Source: Acuticoccus sp963704595 (GTDB lineage Bacteria; Pseudomonadota; Alphaproteobacteria; Rhizobiales; Amorphaceae). From it: 64,000 bases of DNA. Numbering within the stretch: the first letter of the stretch is position 1; each line of letters opens with the position of its first letter. Shown piece by piece: positions 1 through 8,362 of the stretch. The stretch lies in NCBI GenBank assembly GCA_963704595.1, contig OY969922.1, positions 124,001 to 188,000 of the forward strand. The letters run 5' to 3'. The notes under the pieces were generated by a model. It made no database searches, had not been told where the DNA came from, and saw nothing but the letters and a program-made list of their open reading frames with translations. The position numbers and the translations under genes are program-made.

Positions 1-956
1 GCTCGGACGGGTCGAGGTGGACGTGGATCAGCTTCTGCACCGGATCGGGCACCGAGAACAGCGTGTAGCCGCTGGTGGTCATCTCGCCGAGCCGGGGGCC
101 GAGGGCGAGGATCACGTCAGCGTTCGCCACCATCTCGCCGAGGAACGGGTTGATGCCGATGCCGACGTCGCCGACATATTGCGGCGAGCGGTTGTCGATA
201 TAGTCCTGGCAGCGGAACGAGGTGCCGACCGGCAGGTCCCACTTTGCCGCGAATGCCTCCAGCGCCGCCGCGGCTTCAGCCGACCAGCCGCCGCCGCCGG
301 CAATCACCAGCGGACGCTCGGCGCCCGCGAGAGCCGCAACGATCTCGTCGCAGCGCCGCCTCGGACGGCTCGGACCGCACCATGGTGGCCGCAGGCGCGA
401 CCGGCGCGTCGCACAGGGCGGACAGCATGTCCTCCGGCAGCGCGAGCACCACGGGGCCAGGTCGGCCGGACTGCGCCACATGGAAGGCGTGGCTGACATA
501 CTCGGGAATGCGGTCGGTCACTTCGATCTCGGCGACCCACTTGGCGAGCGGGGCGAACATCGCCCGGTAGTCCACCTCCTGGAACGCCTCGCGGTCGCGC
601 TGGTCGCGCGCCACTTGGCCGACGAACAGCACCATCGGCGTCGAATCCTGCATCGCCACATGAATGCCGGACGAGGCGTTGGTCGCCCCGGGCCCGCGGG
701 TGACGAACGCCACGCCCGCCTTGCCGGTGAGCTTGCCGTGGGCGTCGGCCATCATGGCGGCGCCGCCCTCGTGGCGCGCGACCACGAGGTCGATCCCGGA
801 TTCGTAGAAGCCGTCCAGCGCGGCGAGGTAGCTCTCGCCGGGGATGCAGAAGACCCGCTCCACCCCTTGCGCCTTCAGCGCCTCCACCAGCGCGGTGCCG
901 CCGTGGCGTGCGCCCGAGGCATCGTTGTCGTTCACGCGTTCCATCACACTAGACAT
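1..956 (-). pseudogene. Thiamine pyrophosphate enzyme, acetolactate-synthase-like (frameshifted, cut by window edge)
   Basis: This is the N-terminal part of a TPP-dependent enzyme of the acetolactate synthase/glyoxylate carboligase/benzoylformate decarboxylase superfamily. The TPP-binding N domain shows GESYLAALDGF, the catalytic Glu region ARHEGGAAMMAD, and TRGPGATNA. Near 351 the frame is broken by one apparent extra base. The next frame continues correctly with DEIVAALAG, PLVIAGGGGW and PQYVGDVGIG of the central domain and runs off the left edge. The start ATG at 956 overlaps the gntR stop, and an ATG at 944 is also possible. It is co-transcribed with gntR and diverges from a dehydrogenase and TRAP transporter, so it probably processes a 2-oxo or aldehyde product of the imported substrate. 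The exact reaction is not determinable. Confidence 0.8.
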
Positions 957-1689
957 CGGCAATATCGGCCCTGTTGGCGAGGCGTTGTGCCGCCCGCTCG
1001 AAATGATTGCGCGTCGCAATGCGCGCCTCGTCGGGGTTCCCCGCCTCGAGGGCGCGGTACACCGCGCGGTGCTCCTCCAGCACCTCGCGTCCCCATTCGG
1101 ACGCCATCGCGTTCTTGATGGCAACCGAACGCAGGTTGTCTGACACGTTGCGCTCGATCATCGCAATGAACTCCACGTAGTAGTCGTTACCCGACGCCTC
1201 GGTGATCGCGCGGTAGAAGCCGTCCTGCGCGTCGAGGCGGTTCGCGGCCCAGTCCTGCCCGTCGGTGGTGGCGTCGGCCATCGCGGCGAGGCGGCGGGCG
1301 ATGTCGGCCAGCTGCGGCTCGGTGCGCGCCTCCGCGGCAAGCGCCGAGGCGTCTGCCTGGACGCCGGTGCGCAGCTCGAGGAGCTGGACGAGCTGGCGCC
1401 GCTTCTCGAAGCACGCCGCGCTGATGCGGAACGCAGAGCGGGAGGCGACGTCCGACACGAAGGCGCCGACGCCGCGCTTGGAATCGATCACGCCGTCATA
1501 CTTCAGCAGCGAGACGGCCTCGCGCACCACGGTGCGCGCGACGCCGAACTGCTCGGAAAGGGATTGCTCGGTGGGCAGGCGATCGCCGGGTTTGAGCTGG
1601 CCGGAGTAGATCGCCTCCGAGATGGAGCGCGCGATCTCGTCGGGCAAACGGCGGGGTCGGTCGATCCGCTCGAAAAGGCCTGCGGCCAT
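949..1689 (-). CDS. GntR-family (FadR/FCD subfamily) transcriptional regulator
   Basis: The protein has 246 aa. An N-terminal winged helix-turn-helix (about residues 14-80, with LPTEQSLSEQFGVARTVVRE) is followed by an all-helical FCD ligand domain (about 95-240) with ELRTGVQADASALAA and EEHRAVYRALEAGN. The ATG at 1689 follows an AAAAAGGAG ribosome site; a longer reading from upstream lacks one. FCD regulators usually repress transport and catabolism genes and release DNA on binding a carboxylic acid. This one is divergent from the dehydrogenase-TRAP genes, and the intergenic region holds a perfect FadR-type palindrome, so it probably controls both directions. The inducer is unknown. Confidence 0.93.
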   Translation of the reverse strand: MAAGLFERIDRPRRLPDEIARSISEAIYSGQLKPGDRLPTEQSLSEQFGVARTVVREAVSLLKYDGVIDSKRGVGAFVSDVASRSAFRISAACFEKRRQLVQLLELRTGVQADASALAAEARTEPQLADIARRLAAMADATTDGQDWAANRLDAQDGFYRAITEASGNDYYVEFIAMIERNVSDNLRSVAIKNAMASEWGREVLEEHRAVYRALEAGNPDEARIATRNHFERAAQRLANRADIADV

Positions 1690-1799
1690 GGTGACTCCTT
1701 TTTCGGACGCCTCGATCGGCGCCTCCAGCACCGCAGCGGCGCCGACGGCGGGCAGACTGGCGCCACAATTCGGTTGGCGCAATGGCTAACATAAAACAG

Positions 1800-1810
1800 T
1801 TGTCAGACAA
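1800..1810. promoter_or_regulatory. Candidate GntR/FadR-type operator
   Basis: TTGTCAGACAA is a perfect 11-bp palindrome with a central A, matching the FadR-class pattern TNGTNNNACNA. It lies in the 190-bp gap between the divergent gntR (start 1689) and the dehydrogenase gene (start 1880). That is where a repressor of both transcripts would bind. Binding is inferred. Confidence 0.6.
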
Positions 1811-1879
1811 ACTTTTCTGTGGTCCCTTCCGCCGAGCCGGCATCGAGATCGGCAGTTTCGGACGGACAGGGAGTTGAGG

Positions 1880-2779
1880 ATGGGCGAGCCGCGCATCGCA
1901 TTCGTCGGGCTTGGTGGCATGGGCCGCGGGCTGGTCAAGAACATGGCCCTCAAGGGCCGCAACGTGACCGCCTACGACATCCGCCGTGCCGCGATCGACG
2001 AGGCGGTCTCCTTCGGCGCCGTCGCCGGCGCGGACCCCGTCGCCATGGCCGCCGAGGCGGACATCTTCGGCATCTGCATCACCACCGCCGAAGCCGTGCA
2101 GGACCTCGCGCTCCGCGGCGGCCTGCTCGACGCGATGCCGAAGGGCGCGATCTTCCTCGACCACACGACGGTCTCGCCGTCCCACGTCGACCTGATGCGC
2201 GAAGAGTGCGAGAAGCGCGGCCTTCGCTACTGCGAAGCGCCGATGACGCGCACCCCCAAGCATGCCGACGCCGGGATCGTGAACGTCCTCTTCGGCGGCG
2301 ACGCGGACCTCCTCGAAGAGCTCCGCCCGGTGTTCGACACCTACGCGGAAAACATCTTCCACGTCGGCCCCGCCGGCCACGCCATCCGCCTCAAGCTCAT
2401 CCACAATTACATCGCCTTCGCCAATGTCGCGACGTTCTGCGAAGGTTTCGCCCTCGCCGCCCGCGAAGGGCTCGACATGACCAAGGTCATCGGCATCATC
2501 TCGGCGGCCGGCGGCAAGTCGGGCATGATGGACCTTTACGGCGAACTCACGCTGAAGCGCGATTTCACCCCGCACATGTCCCTCGCCAACGCGCAGAAGG
2601 ACGTGCGCTACTACGCCGAATGGCTGACGGACGCCGGCCTGCCCGGCTTCATGGCATCCTCGGTGCACCAGACCTACGCGCTGGCCTCCATCATGGGCCA
2701 CGCGGACGAAGGCTGCACCGCCGTCATCAAGGCCTACGAAGAGCTGACGGGCGTCGAAGCGAAACTGCCGGACGCCTGA
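1880..2779 (+). CDS. NAD(P)-dependent 3-hydroxyisobutyrate-dehydrogenase-family oxidoreductase
   Basis: The protein has 299 aa, a normal length for beta-hydroxyacid dehydrogenases. The N-terminal Rossmann fold shows FVGLGGMGRG (residues 8-17). The helical C-terminal domain has the catalytic-lysine motif KLIHNYIAF near residue 172 and a later AGGKSG. The family oxidises 3-hydroxyacids such as 3-hydroxyisobutyrate, tartronate semialdehyde or threonate derivatives; the substrate here is unassigned. The ATG at 1880 has GGGAG six bases upstream, while a TTG at 1874 is less likely. It is the first gene of a plus-strand unit with a TRAP transporter and a NIPSNAP gene, so it probably oxidises the imported acid. 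Confidence 0.9.
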   Translation: MGEPRIAFVGLGGMGRGLVKNMALKGRNVTAYDIRRAAIDEAVSFGAVAGADPVAMAAEADIFGICITTAEAVQDLALRGGLLDAMPKGAIFLDHTTVSPSHVDLMREECEKRGLRYCEAPMTRTPKHADAGIVNVLFGGDADLLEELRPVFDTYAENIFHVGPAGHAIRLKLIHNYIAFANVATFCEGFALAAREGLDMTKVIGIISAAGGKSGMMDLYGELTLKRDFTPHMSLANAQKDVRYYAEWLTDAGLPGFMASSVHQTYALASIMGHADEGCTAVIKAYEELTGVEAKLPDA

Positions 2780-2817
2780 CCGCCACCACCCAAAAGAAAC
2801 GCAACCGGAGGAAACCA

Positions 2818-3792
2818 ATGCGTAAATTCGTACTCGCGGCATCCCTCGCCGCCCTCATGACCGCGCCCGCCATGGCCGCAGACGTGACGCTGCGCCTCGC
2901 CCACTTCGCGGCCGACACGCACCCCGGCCACCTCGCCGCCCAGCAGTTCGCCGAAAAGGTCGCCGAGCGCACGGACGGCGCCGTCGAGGTCGAGATCTAC
3001 CCGGCCAACGAACTCGGCTCCCCGCCGGAACAGCTAGAGCAGACCGTGCTCGGCGCCGTCGACATGAGCCTTCCCACCCAGGGCGCGCTCGACAAGTACG
3101 AGAAGGCCTTCGGCACCGTGATGACGCCGTTCGCCTTCAAGGACTATGCCGAAGCGCACGAGATCCTCGACGGCCCGTTCAACGACTGGGTCGCCCCCAA
3201 GCTCGAGGAGCAGGGCCTCGTCCTCCTCTCGAACTGGGAATACGGCTTCCGCAACATCACCAACTCGGTCCGCCCGATCAACACGCCCGACGACGTCGCC
3301 GGCCTAAAGCTGCGCACGCCGCCCGAGCTGCAGATCGTCGCCGCGGTCGAGGGTCTCGGCGCCTCCGCCACGCAGATCGCCTTCCCCGAGCTGCCGAACG
3401 CGCTCAACCAGGGCGTGGTCGACGGGCAGGAAAACCCGATCGGCGTGATCTACCACTTCAACCTGAACGAGTTTCAGGACAACCTCGCGCTCACGCGGCA
3501 CGTCTACAATTCGATGGTTCACGTCATCAACAAGGACATCTGGGACGGGCTGACGGAGGAGCAGCAGACCATCATCCGCGAGGAGAGCAAGGCCGCCGGC
3601 GAGGCGATGCGCCAGATGGTGCAGGAGCAGGAAGACAAGGAGCTCGCCGAGCTGAAGGAGCGCGGCATGGCGGTGACCGAGCCGGACCTCGCCCCCTTCC
3701 GCGAGAAGGTGAACGCCTCCCCCGCCATGCAGCGCGTGACCGAGTACGTCGGTCAGGAGAACATGGACAAGTTCCAGAGCTTCCTGAAGTAA
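2818..3792 (+). CDS. dctP: TRAP transporter substrate-binding protein (DctP family)
   Basis: The protein has 324 aa. A Sec signal peptide (MRKFVLAASL, h-region, cleavage near AMA-AD at 20-22) is followed by a DctP fold with LRLAHFAADTHPGHLAAQQF, EIYPANELGSPPEQLEQ and the ligand-region motif VVDGQENP. It is the periplasmic receptor for an organic acid carried by the DctM and DctQ proteins encoded just downstream. GGAGG at 2807-2811 precedes the ATG. A strong hairpin in the 58-bp gap before dctM (3804-3827) may keep this transcript in excess of the membrane subunits. The ligand is not predictable from sequence. Confidence 0.93.
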   Translation: MRKFVLAASLAALMTAPAMAADVTLRLAHFAADTHPGHLAAQQFAEKVAERTDGAVEVEIYPANELGSPPEQLEQTVLGAVDMSLPTQGALDKYEKAFGTVMTPFAFKDYAEAHEILDGPFNDWVAPKLEEQGLVLLSNWEYGFRNITNSVRPINTPDDVAGLKLRTPPELQIVAAVEGLGASATQIAFPELPNALNQGVVDGQENPIGVIYHFNLNEFQDNLALTRHVYNSMVHVINKDIWDGLTEEQQTIIREESKAAGEAMRQMVQEQEDKELAELKERGMAVTEPDLAPFREKVNASPAMQRVTEYVGQENMDKFQSFLK

Positions 3793-3803
3793 CCACCCTC
3801 CCC

Positions 3804-3827
3804 CGCCGGGGCCACAGCGCCCCGGCG
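3804..3827 (+). promoter_or_regulatory. Intercistronic hairpin between dctP and dctM
   Basis: CGCCGGGGC (3804-3812) and GCCCCGGCG (3819-3827) form a perfect 9-bp stem with a 6-nt loop, directly after the dctP stop and with no T-run. Hairpins after binding-protein genes often stabilise the upstream message or partly end transcription, giving more receptor than permease. That role is inferred. Confidence 0.5.
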
Positions 3828-3850
3828 ACCCCTCGCGGATCGGACGCGCG

Positions 3851-5140
3851 ATGCTGCCTCTCATCATTCTGGGCTCGCTCGTCGCCCTGATCGCCATCGG
3901 CGTGCCAGTCGCCGTGGCGCTCGGGCTGACGGCCACGGGCTTCTACGTCATCTCCGGCGACTTCCACCTCCTCGCCATGCTGCCGCAGCGGATGTTCTCC
4001 GCCACCACGGCGTTCACGCTGCTCGCGATTCCGTTCTTCATCCTCGCCGGCAACCTCATGAACACCGGCGGCATCACCGAGCGGATCTTCCGCTTCGCGA
4101 ACGCCTGCGTCGGCCACATCCGCGGCGGCCTCGGCCAGGTGAACATCGTCGCCTCGCTGATCTTCTCCGGCATGTCCGGCGCCGCCGTGGCGGACGCAGC
4201 GGGCCTCGGCCAGGTCGAGCTCAAGGCGATGAACGACAAGGGCTACGACCCGGCCTTCTCCGCCGCGATCACCGCCGCGTCGTCCACCATCGGGCCGGTG
4301 TTCCCGCCGTCGATCCCGTTCGTGCTCTACTCGTCGATCACCGGCGTCTCGGTCGCCAAGCTTTTCCTCGCCGGCGTCGTCCCCGGCCTCCTCATGGCGC
4401 TGGCGCTGATGATCGCGGTCTGGTTCGTCTCCTGGCGCACCAACATGGCGCGGTCCGAGCGCGCGCCGCTCACCGAGCTGTGGCAGAGCTTCATCGATTC
4501 GGTGCTCTCGCTGATGACGCCCGTCATCATCATCGGCGGCATCTTCACCGGCATCTTCACGCCGACCGAGGCCGGCGTCGCCGCCTGCGCCTACGCGCTG
4601 GTGCTGTCGCTCTTCGTCTACAAGGAGATGAAGCTTTCCGCCCTCCCCGGCATCCTGTGGATGACGCTGGTGCACACCATCCGCGTGATGTTCGTCATCG
4701 CGGCGGCGGGCTTCTTCGGCTGGCTCCTCGTCCACCAGCGGGTGCCCAACGCGCTGATCGACGCGCTGCTCGGCCTCACCACCGACCCGACGCTGATCCT
4801 CGCCATCGTCGTCGCGATCCTCCTCGTTCTTGGCATGTTCCTCGAGGGCATCGCGGTCATCGTCCTCACCGTGCCGCTGTTCCTGCCGGTGATGCTCGAG
4901 ATCGGCGTCGACCCGGTGCAGTTCGGCGTCATCATGATCATGTGCTCGATGGTCGGCCTCCTCACCCCGCCCGTCGGCATGGTGCTGTTCGCCGTGTCGT
5001 CCATCTCCGGCCTCAAGGTCGGCGTGCTGACGCGGGCGCTGTGGCCCTACCTCATCGGCCTGATGGTCGTCCTCCTGATGGTCACCTACTGGCCCGCCGT
5101 CTCGATCTGGCTGCCGAACCTCATGATGGGAGCGAACTGA
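3851..5140 (+). CDS. dctM: TRAP transporter large permease subunit (DctM family)
   Basis: The protein has 429 aa, typical of DctM, with about 12 hydrophobic segments. Family landmarks include AIPFFILAGNLMNTGGITERIF, GLGQVNIVASLIFSGMSGAAVAD, a central GPVFPPSIPFVLYSS and the C-terminal LLTPPVGMVLF. It forms the sodium-driven channel subunit in the inner membrane. Its stop overlaps the dctQ start (TGATG), implying translational coupling. The order here is P-M-Q rather than the commoner P-Q-M. Confidence 0.94.
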   Translation: MLPLIILGSLVALIAIGVPVAVALGLTATGFYVISGDFHLLAMLPQRMFSATTAFTLLAIPFFILAGNLMNTGGITERIFRFANACVGHIRGGLGQVNIVASLIFSGMSGAAVADAAGLGQVELKAMNDKGYDPAFSAAITAASSTIGPVFPPSIPFVLYSSITGVSVAKLFLAGVVPGLLMALALMIAVWFVSWRTNMARSERAPLTELWQSFIDSVLSLMTPVIIIGGIFTGIFTPTEAGVAACAYALVLSLFVYKEMKLSALPGILWMTLVHTIRVMFVIAAAGFFGWLLVHQRVPNALIDALLGLTTDPTLILAIVVAILLVLGMFLEGIAVIVLTVPLFLPVMLEIGVDPVQFGVIMIMCSMVGLLTPPVGMVLFAVSSISGLKVGVLTRALWPYLIGLMVVLLMVTYWPAVSIWLPNLMMGAN

Positions 5141-5631
5141 TGCGTGCCCTCGCCGCCATCGACCGGATCGTCGGCAGCGTCCTGCGCGGCATCCCGATCC
5201 TGTGCCTCGTCGCCCTCTTCGCGATCCTCTTCGTCAACGTCCTGTCGCGCTACTTCCAGGTCTGGGCGTTCTCGTGGTTCGACGAGGTGGTCCAGGCGCT
5301 GTTCGCCTACATGGTCTTCCTCGGCGCCGCCGCCCTCTGGCGCGAGAACGAGCACTTCCGGATCGACTGGATGGAGCTCGCCCTCGGCCGCCCCTACGGC
5401 CCGATGCTGCGGATCGTCTCGGTGATCCTGTCGATGGTCTTCCTCGCCATCATGGCGATGAAGGGCCTCGACCTCACCGTCAGGAGCCGTGCCGCGACGC
5501 CGATCCTCTCGGTCCCGACCGCATGGATCTACGCCGTCATTCCGGTCTCCGCCGCGATCATGCTGGTCTACAGTGTGCGCGATTTCGTCGTGGCGCTCCG
5601 CGCCGCCCTCACCTCCTCCCCCAACGCATGA
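5140..5631 (+). CDS. dctQ: TRAP transporter small permease subunit (DctQ family)
   Basis: The protein has 163 aa with four predicted membrane segments and the DctQ signature FSWFDEVVQALFAYMVFLGAAALWRENEHFRID. It is the small membrane partner that bridges DctM and the DctP receptor. The ATG shares its A with the dctM stop. The following NIPSNAP gene starts 10 bp after its stop, so the unit continues. Confidence 0.92.
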   Translation: MRALAAIDRIVGSVLRGIPILCLVALFAILFVNVLSRYFQVWAFSWFDEVVQALFAYMVFLGAAALWRENEHFRIDWMELALGRPYGPMLRIVSVILSMVFLAIMAMKGLDLTVRSRAATPILSVPTAWIYAVIPVSAAIMLVYSVRDFVVALRAALTSSPNA

Positions 5632-5641
5632 AGAAGCCCCA

Positions 5642-5983
5642 ATGCTGATCGACCACCGCACCTACGTCTGCCGCCCCGGCACCATCAAGCTCCACCTTGC
5701 GATCTACGAGAAGGCCGGCTTCCCCGTGCAGTCGAAACACCTCGGCCAGCCGCTCCTCTACGCGGGCACCGAGACGGGCGACCCCAACTCCTACGTCCAC
5801 ATCTGGGTCTACGAGAGCGCCGCCGACCGCGCCGAGAAGCGCAAGGCCCTGCAGGCCGACCCCGAGTGGATCGAGTACCTGAAGCAGAGCCGCGACGCCG
5901 GCTACCTCGTCAGCCAGGAGAACAAGCTCCTCGTCCCGGTCGACTTCGCACCCAAGCCCATCACCGCCGACCGCAAGGCGTAA
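5642..5983 (+). CDS. NIPSNAP family protein
   Basis: The protein has 113 aa and a ferredoxin-like alpha/beta-barrel (dimeric) fold typical of NIPSNAP. The opening LIDHRTYVCRPGTIKLHLAIYEK and central HIWVYESAADRAEKR with DPEWIEYL match the family. The biochemical role of bacterial NIPSNAP proteins is not established. They are often found in catabolic operons and sometimes act as small isomerases or monooxygenase-like proteins. It is the last gene of the dehydrogenase-TRAP unit and probably acts on the same substrate. Confidence 0.85.
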   Translation: MLIDHRTYVCRPGTIKLHLAIYEKAGFPVQSKHLGQPLLYAGTETGDPNSYVHIWVYESAADRAEKRKALQADPEWIEYLKQSRDAGYLVSQENKLLVPVDFAPKPITADRKA

Positions 5984-6003
5984 CACCTGTCGGGGCCGCG
6001 CGG

Positions 6004-6456
6004 TCACAGCGCCAGCGCGGTCTCGTCCTTCGCCGTGCGGATCACCAGCATGGTGTAGAACCGCGCCACGTTCGTGCGGTCGCGGAAGACGCGCTCGCAG
6101 AAGGCGTCGTACTCGTCCATGTCCGCGAGGCGCAGGACGAGGACCACATCGGTCTCGCCTGTGACCGCATAAGCCTGCGCGACAGCAGGCTCGGCCTTCG
6201 CAAGGTCCAGAAAGCGGCGCATCTCCTGCTCGCCGTGGTGCTTCAGCTCCACGGTCACGATCGCCTTCAGCCCCTTGCCGACCTTAGCCGCGTCGAGGAT
6301 CGCGACCACCTTCGCAACCACGCCCGACGCAAACAGCCGCCGCACCCGCCGGAGGCATGTCGACGGCGACAGCCCGACATCGTCCGCCAGGGCGGCGTTG
6401 GTGCGAGACGCGTCGCGCTGCAGGAGGTCGAGCAGCCTGCGGTCGATCCGGTCCAT
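6004..6456 (-). CDS. Lrp/AsnC-family transcriptional regulator
   Basis: The protein has 150 aa. The AsnC-type helix-turn-helix (MDRIDRRLLDLLQRDASRTN, then DDVGLSPSTCLRRVRRL) occupies residues 1-60. The RAM/Lrp ligand domain follows, with VTVELKHHGE, AYAVTGETDVVLVLRL and DMDEYDAFCERVF. The ATG at 6456 follows AGGGAGG; the longer reading adds an unlikely Arg-rich leader. It is divergent from a membrane protein gene, and the gap holds a perfect 15-bp palindrome, so it probably controls that gene and itself in response to an amino acid or related metabolite. Confidence 0.92.
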   Translation of the reverse strand: MDRIDRRLLDLLQRDASRTNAALADDVGLSPSTCLRRVRRLFASGVVAKVVAILDAAKVGKGLKAIVTVELKHHGEQEMRRFLDLAKAEPAVAQAYAVTGETDVVLVLRLADMDEYDAFCERVFRDRTNVARFYTMLVIRTAKDETALAL

Positions 6457-6484
6457 CGCCGCCTCCCTGCGCCCGCGGGCCCGA

Positions 6485-6499
6485 TGCAATATTATTGCA
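6485..6499. promoter_or_regulatory. Candidate Lrp/AsnC operator palindrome
   Basis: TGCAATATTATTGCA is a perfect 15-bp palindrome about a central T, AT-rich in an otherwise GC-rich gap. It lies between the divergent AsnC-type regulator (start 6456) and the Gate-domain membrane protein (start 6594). Size and symmetry fit an AsnC/Lrp site. Binding is inferred. Confidence 0.55.
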
Positions 6500-6593
6500 C
6501 GAAGGCGGCAATTTTGACCACAACTGCGATCCCGCCCGCGCTACTCAATCCCTCGCCACCGGACGCCAGACGCCGGACAGGGAAGGACAGGCC

Positions 6594-7556
6594 GTGAGGC
6601 ACGAGATCAGCGCCATGCGCACCAACCGCGACATCGTCGTCATCTTCTGGGAGCTGTCGCGGATCATCGTGCCCATCGCGATCCTCGCAAAGGTGCTGAC
6701 CGACATCGGCGCCATCAAGGCGATCGCGCCGGTCTTCGCCGGCCTGATGGGCCTCTTCGGCCTGCCGCCCGAACTCGCCGTCGCGTGGGTGACGGGGCTC
6801 CTGGTCGGCATCTGGGCGGGCGTCACCGTGGTGTTCACGCTGATGGCGCCGGGCACGCTGACGGAAGCGGACATGACGGTGTTCGCGACGCTCCTCCTCT
6901 TCGCCCACGCCCTGCCGGTGGAGCAGCGCATCATCCAGAAGGCGGGGCCGGGGCTGATCGCCTCCACCGCAATCCGCATCGTCGGCGGCATCGTCTACGC
7001 GCTGATCCTCCACCACATCTTCCGCGCAACGGGTTGGCTGGCGGCGCCGATCGACCCCCTGTGGCTGCCGGAGGAGGAAGCCGGCGGCTGGCTCTCCTTC
7101 GCGCTCGACCTCGCCAAGACCCTCGCCGCGATGTTCGTGATCCTCTTCGTGCTGACCTGGGCGATCGAGGGCCTCAAGCACTTCGGCGCGATGGCGTATG
7201 TCGACCGCGCGCTGTCGCCACTGTTCCGCCTCGTCGGGATCGGCCGGGAAGCGGCGAGCTTCACCACCATCGGGATGCTTCTCGGCGTCGCGTTCGGTGG
7301 CGGGCTCATCATCCGCGAGGCGCGGCGTGGCACGATCCCGCCGCGGCAGATCTTCCTGTCCTGCGCCTTCATGGGCCTCGCGCACGGCGTCATCGAGGAC
7401 ACGTTCGTCGTCGCCGCAGCGGGAGCGGACGTCACCAGCGTGCTCCTCGGCCGCCTCGTCTTCGCGATGGTTGCGACTGCCGGCATCGGCCTGTGGCTCG
7501 CCGCCACGTCCGACCTCACGTTCCACCGCTACCTGTTCCGCCCCACCAAGGCCTGA
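6594..7556 (+). CDS. Nucleoside-recognition (Gate) domain membrane protein
   Basis: The protein has about 320 aa with eight or more hydrophobic segments in two repeats, beginning ELSRIIVPIAILAKVLTDIG and again AAMFVILFVLTWAIEGLKHFG. This resembles the Gate/nucleoside-recognition family found in SpmA/SpmB, YjiG/YjiH and nucleoside transporters. A substrate is not established. The GTG at 6594 is chosen because GGAAGG lies seven bases upstream; an ATG at 6615 lacks a good ribosome site. It stands alone opposite the AsnC/Lrp regulator, so amino-acid or nucleoside-linked transport is a guess. Confidence 0.8.
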   Translation: MRHEISAMRTNRDIVVIFWELSRIIVPIAILAKVLTDIGAIKAIAPVFAGLMGLFGLPPELAVAWVTGLLVGIWAGVTVVFTLMAPGTLTEADMTVFATLLLFAHALPVEQRIIQKAGPGLIASTAIRIVGGIVYALILHHIFRATGWLAAPIDPLWLPEEEAGGWLSFALDLAKTLAAMFVILFVLTWAIEGLKHFGAMAYVDRALSPLFRLVGIGREAASFTTIGMLLGVAFGGGLIIREARRGTIPPRQIFLSCAFMGLAHGVIEDTFVVAAAGADVTSVLLGRLVFAMVATAGIGLWLAATSDLTFHRYLFRPTKA

Positions 7557-7578
7557 GACAGAATTACCGGCACGGCCC

Positions 7579-7755
7579 GTCCCGGTGCGGCCCCGTCAAG
7601 GGCGCCGCAGGCGGGCGAAGCCTTCACCCTTGACGGGGCCGAACCGGGACCAAGCCTCGCAAAGGGTTCAGAACAGCCGGTCGCGAAGCGCCCGTCTGCT
7701 CTGAACCCCTGCCCATCGGCGAGATGGAGGGAGCGCGAGGGAGGAAATCCCTCGC
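7579..7755. repeat. Array of three intergenic inverted repeats
   Basis: The 239-bp gap between two convergent genes holds three hairpins. The first is a long imperfect stem, 7579-7602 with 7627-7650, including perfect 14-bp arms GGCCCCGTCAAGGG and CCCTTGACGGGGCC. The second pairs GGGTTCAGA (7664-7672) with TCTGAACCC (7700-7708). The third pairs GCGAGGG (7735-7741) with CCCTCGC (7749-7755). No T-run follows. They could end transcription from both sides or be a REP-like palindromic element. The 83-codon minus ORF across them is probably not a gene. Confidence 0.6.
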
Positions 7756-7795
7756 CACACAAGTAACAGAGCCGGCGCAACGCGCCGTCCGAACC

Positions 7796-8362
7796 CTACC
7801 GCCGGGCCACCTTCCCCTTGGACCGAAGCCGGACATAGAGCGCCCCATCCCCCCCGTGGGTCGCGCTGGCCGCGCCGAACCCGACGACGAGGCGGGAGAG
7901 TTCGCGCGCCGTCAGCCAGTGCGGCACCGCGCGGCGGAGAATGCCCGCCCCCTCGCCGCCGCGACCCTTGCCGGTGATCACGAGGATCACGCGGCGCCCG
8001 GAGGCCTGCGAGCCCATCACGAAGCGGGTCAGCGCCGCATGGGCTTCGTCCTGGGTCATGCCGTGGAGGTCGATCCGCGCGTCGATGGACTCCACCCCGC
8101 GCGCCAGCCGCCGGCGCTCCTTGCGGTCGAGGTCGCCGATGGTGCGGGCGGCGACGCGCGGCGTTGCGGCCTTGCCGGCGTTCTGCGGCGCGGGGGCGGC
8201 GGGCGCCGGCATCTTCGGCGGCGGTGCCGGCGGTGCGGGCGGGGGCGCTGTCTGCGGCGAGAGTTTTGGCGCAAGGACGCGCGCGGGCTTCAGCGGCGTG
8301 ACGGTGCGCGCCACGCGCTCCCAGAGCGCGCGGTCGCCGGGCTTGAGCGGGCGGCGGGTCAC
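7796..8362 (-). CDS. Smr/MutS2-domain protein
   Basis: The protein has 188 aa. An N-terminal PLKPGDRALWERVARTVTPL segment leads into a Pro/Ala-rich linker (about 45-80) and a C-terminal Smr domain. Smr landmarks are IDLHGMTQDEAHAAL, the GKGRGGEGAGILRRAVPHWL loop and SATHGGDGALYV. Smr domains bind or nick structured nucleic acids; the short alphaproteobacterial form (DUF, YdaL-like) has no settled role. The start is GTG overlapping the mltA stop by four bases (GTGA), so the two are coupled. Confidence 0.9.
   Translation of the reverse strand: MTRRPLKPGDRALWERVARTVTPLKPARVLAPKLSPQTAPPPAPPAPPPKMPAPAAPAPQNAGKAATPRVAARTIGDLDRKERRRLARGVESIDARIDLHGMTQDEAHAALTRFVMGSQASGRRVILVITGKGRGGEGAGILRRAVPHWLTARELSRLVVGFGAASATHGGDGALYVRLRSKGKVARR

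Noticed and set aside
7529..7780. An 83-codon minus-strand frame across the hairpin array
   Set aside because: It overlaps the end of the membrane-protein gene, lies within inverted repeats and has no plausible ribosome site.
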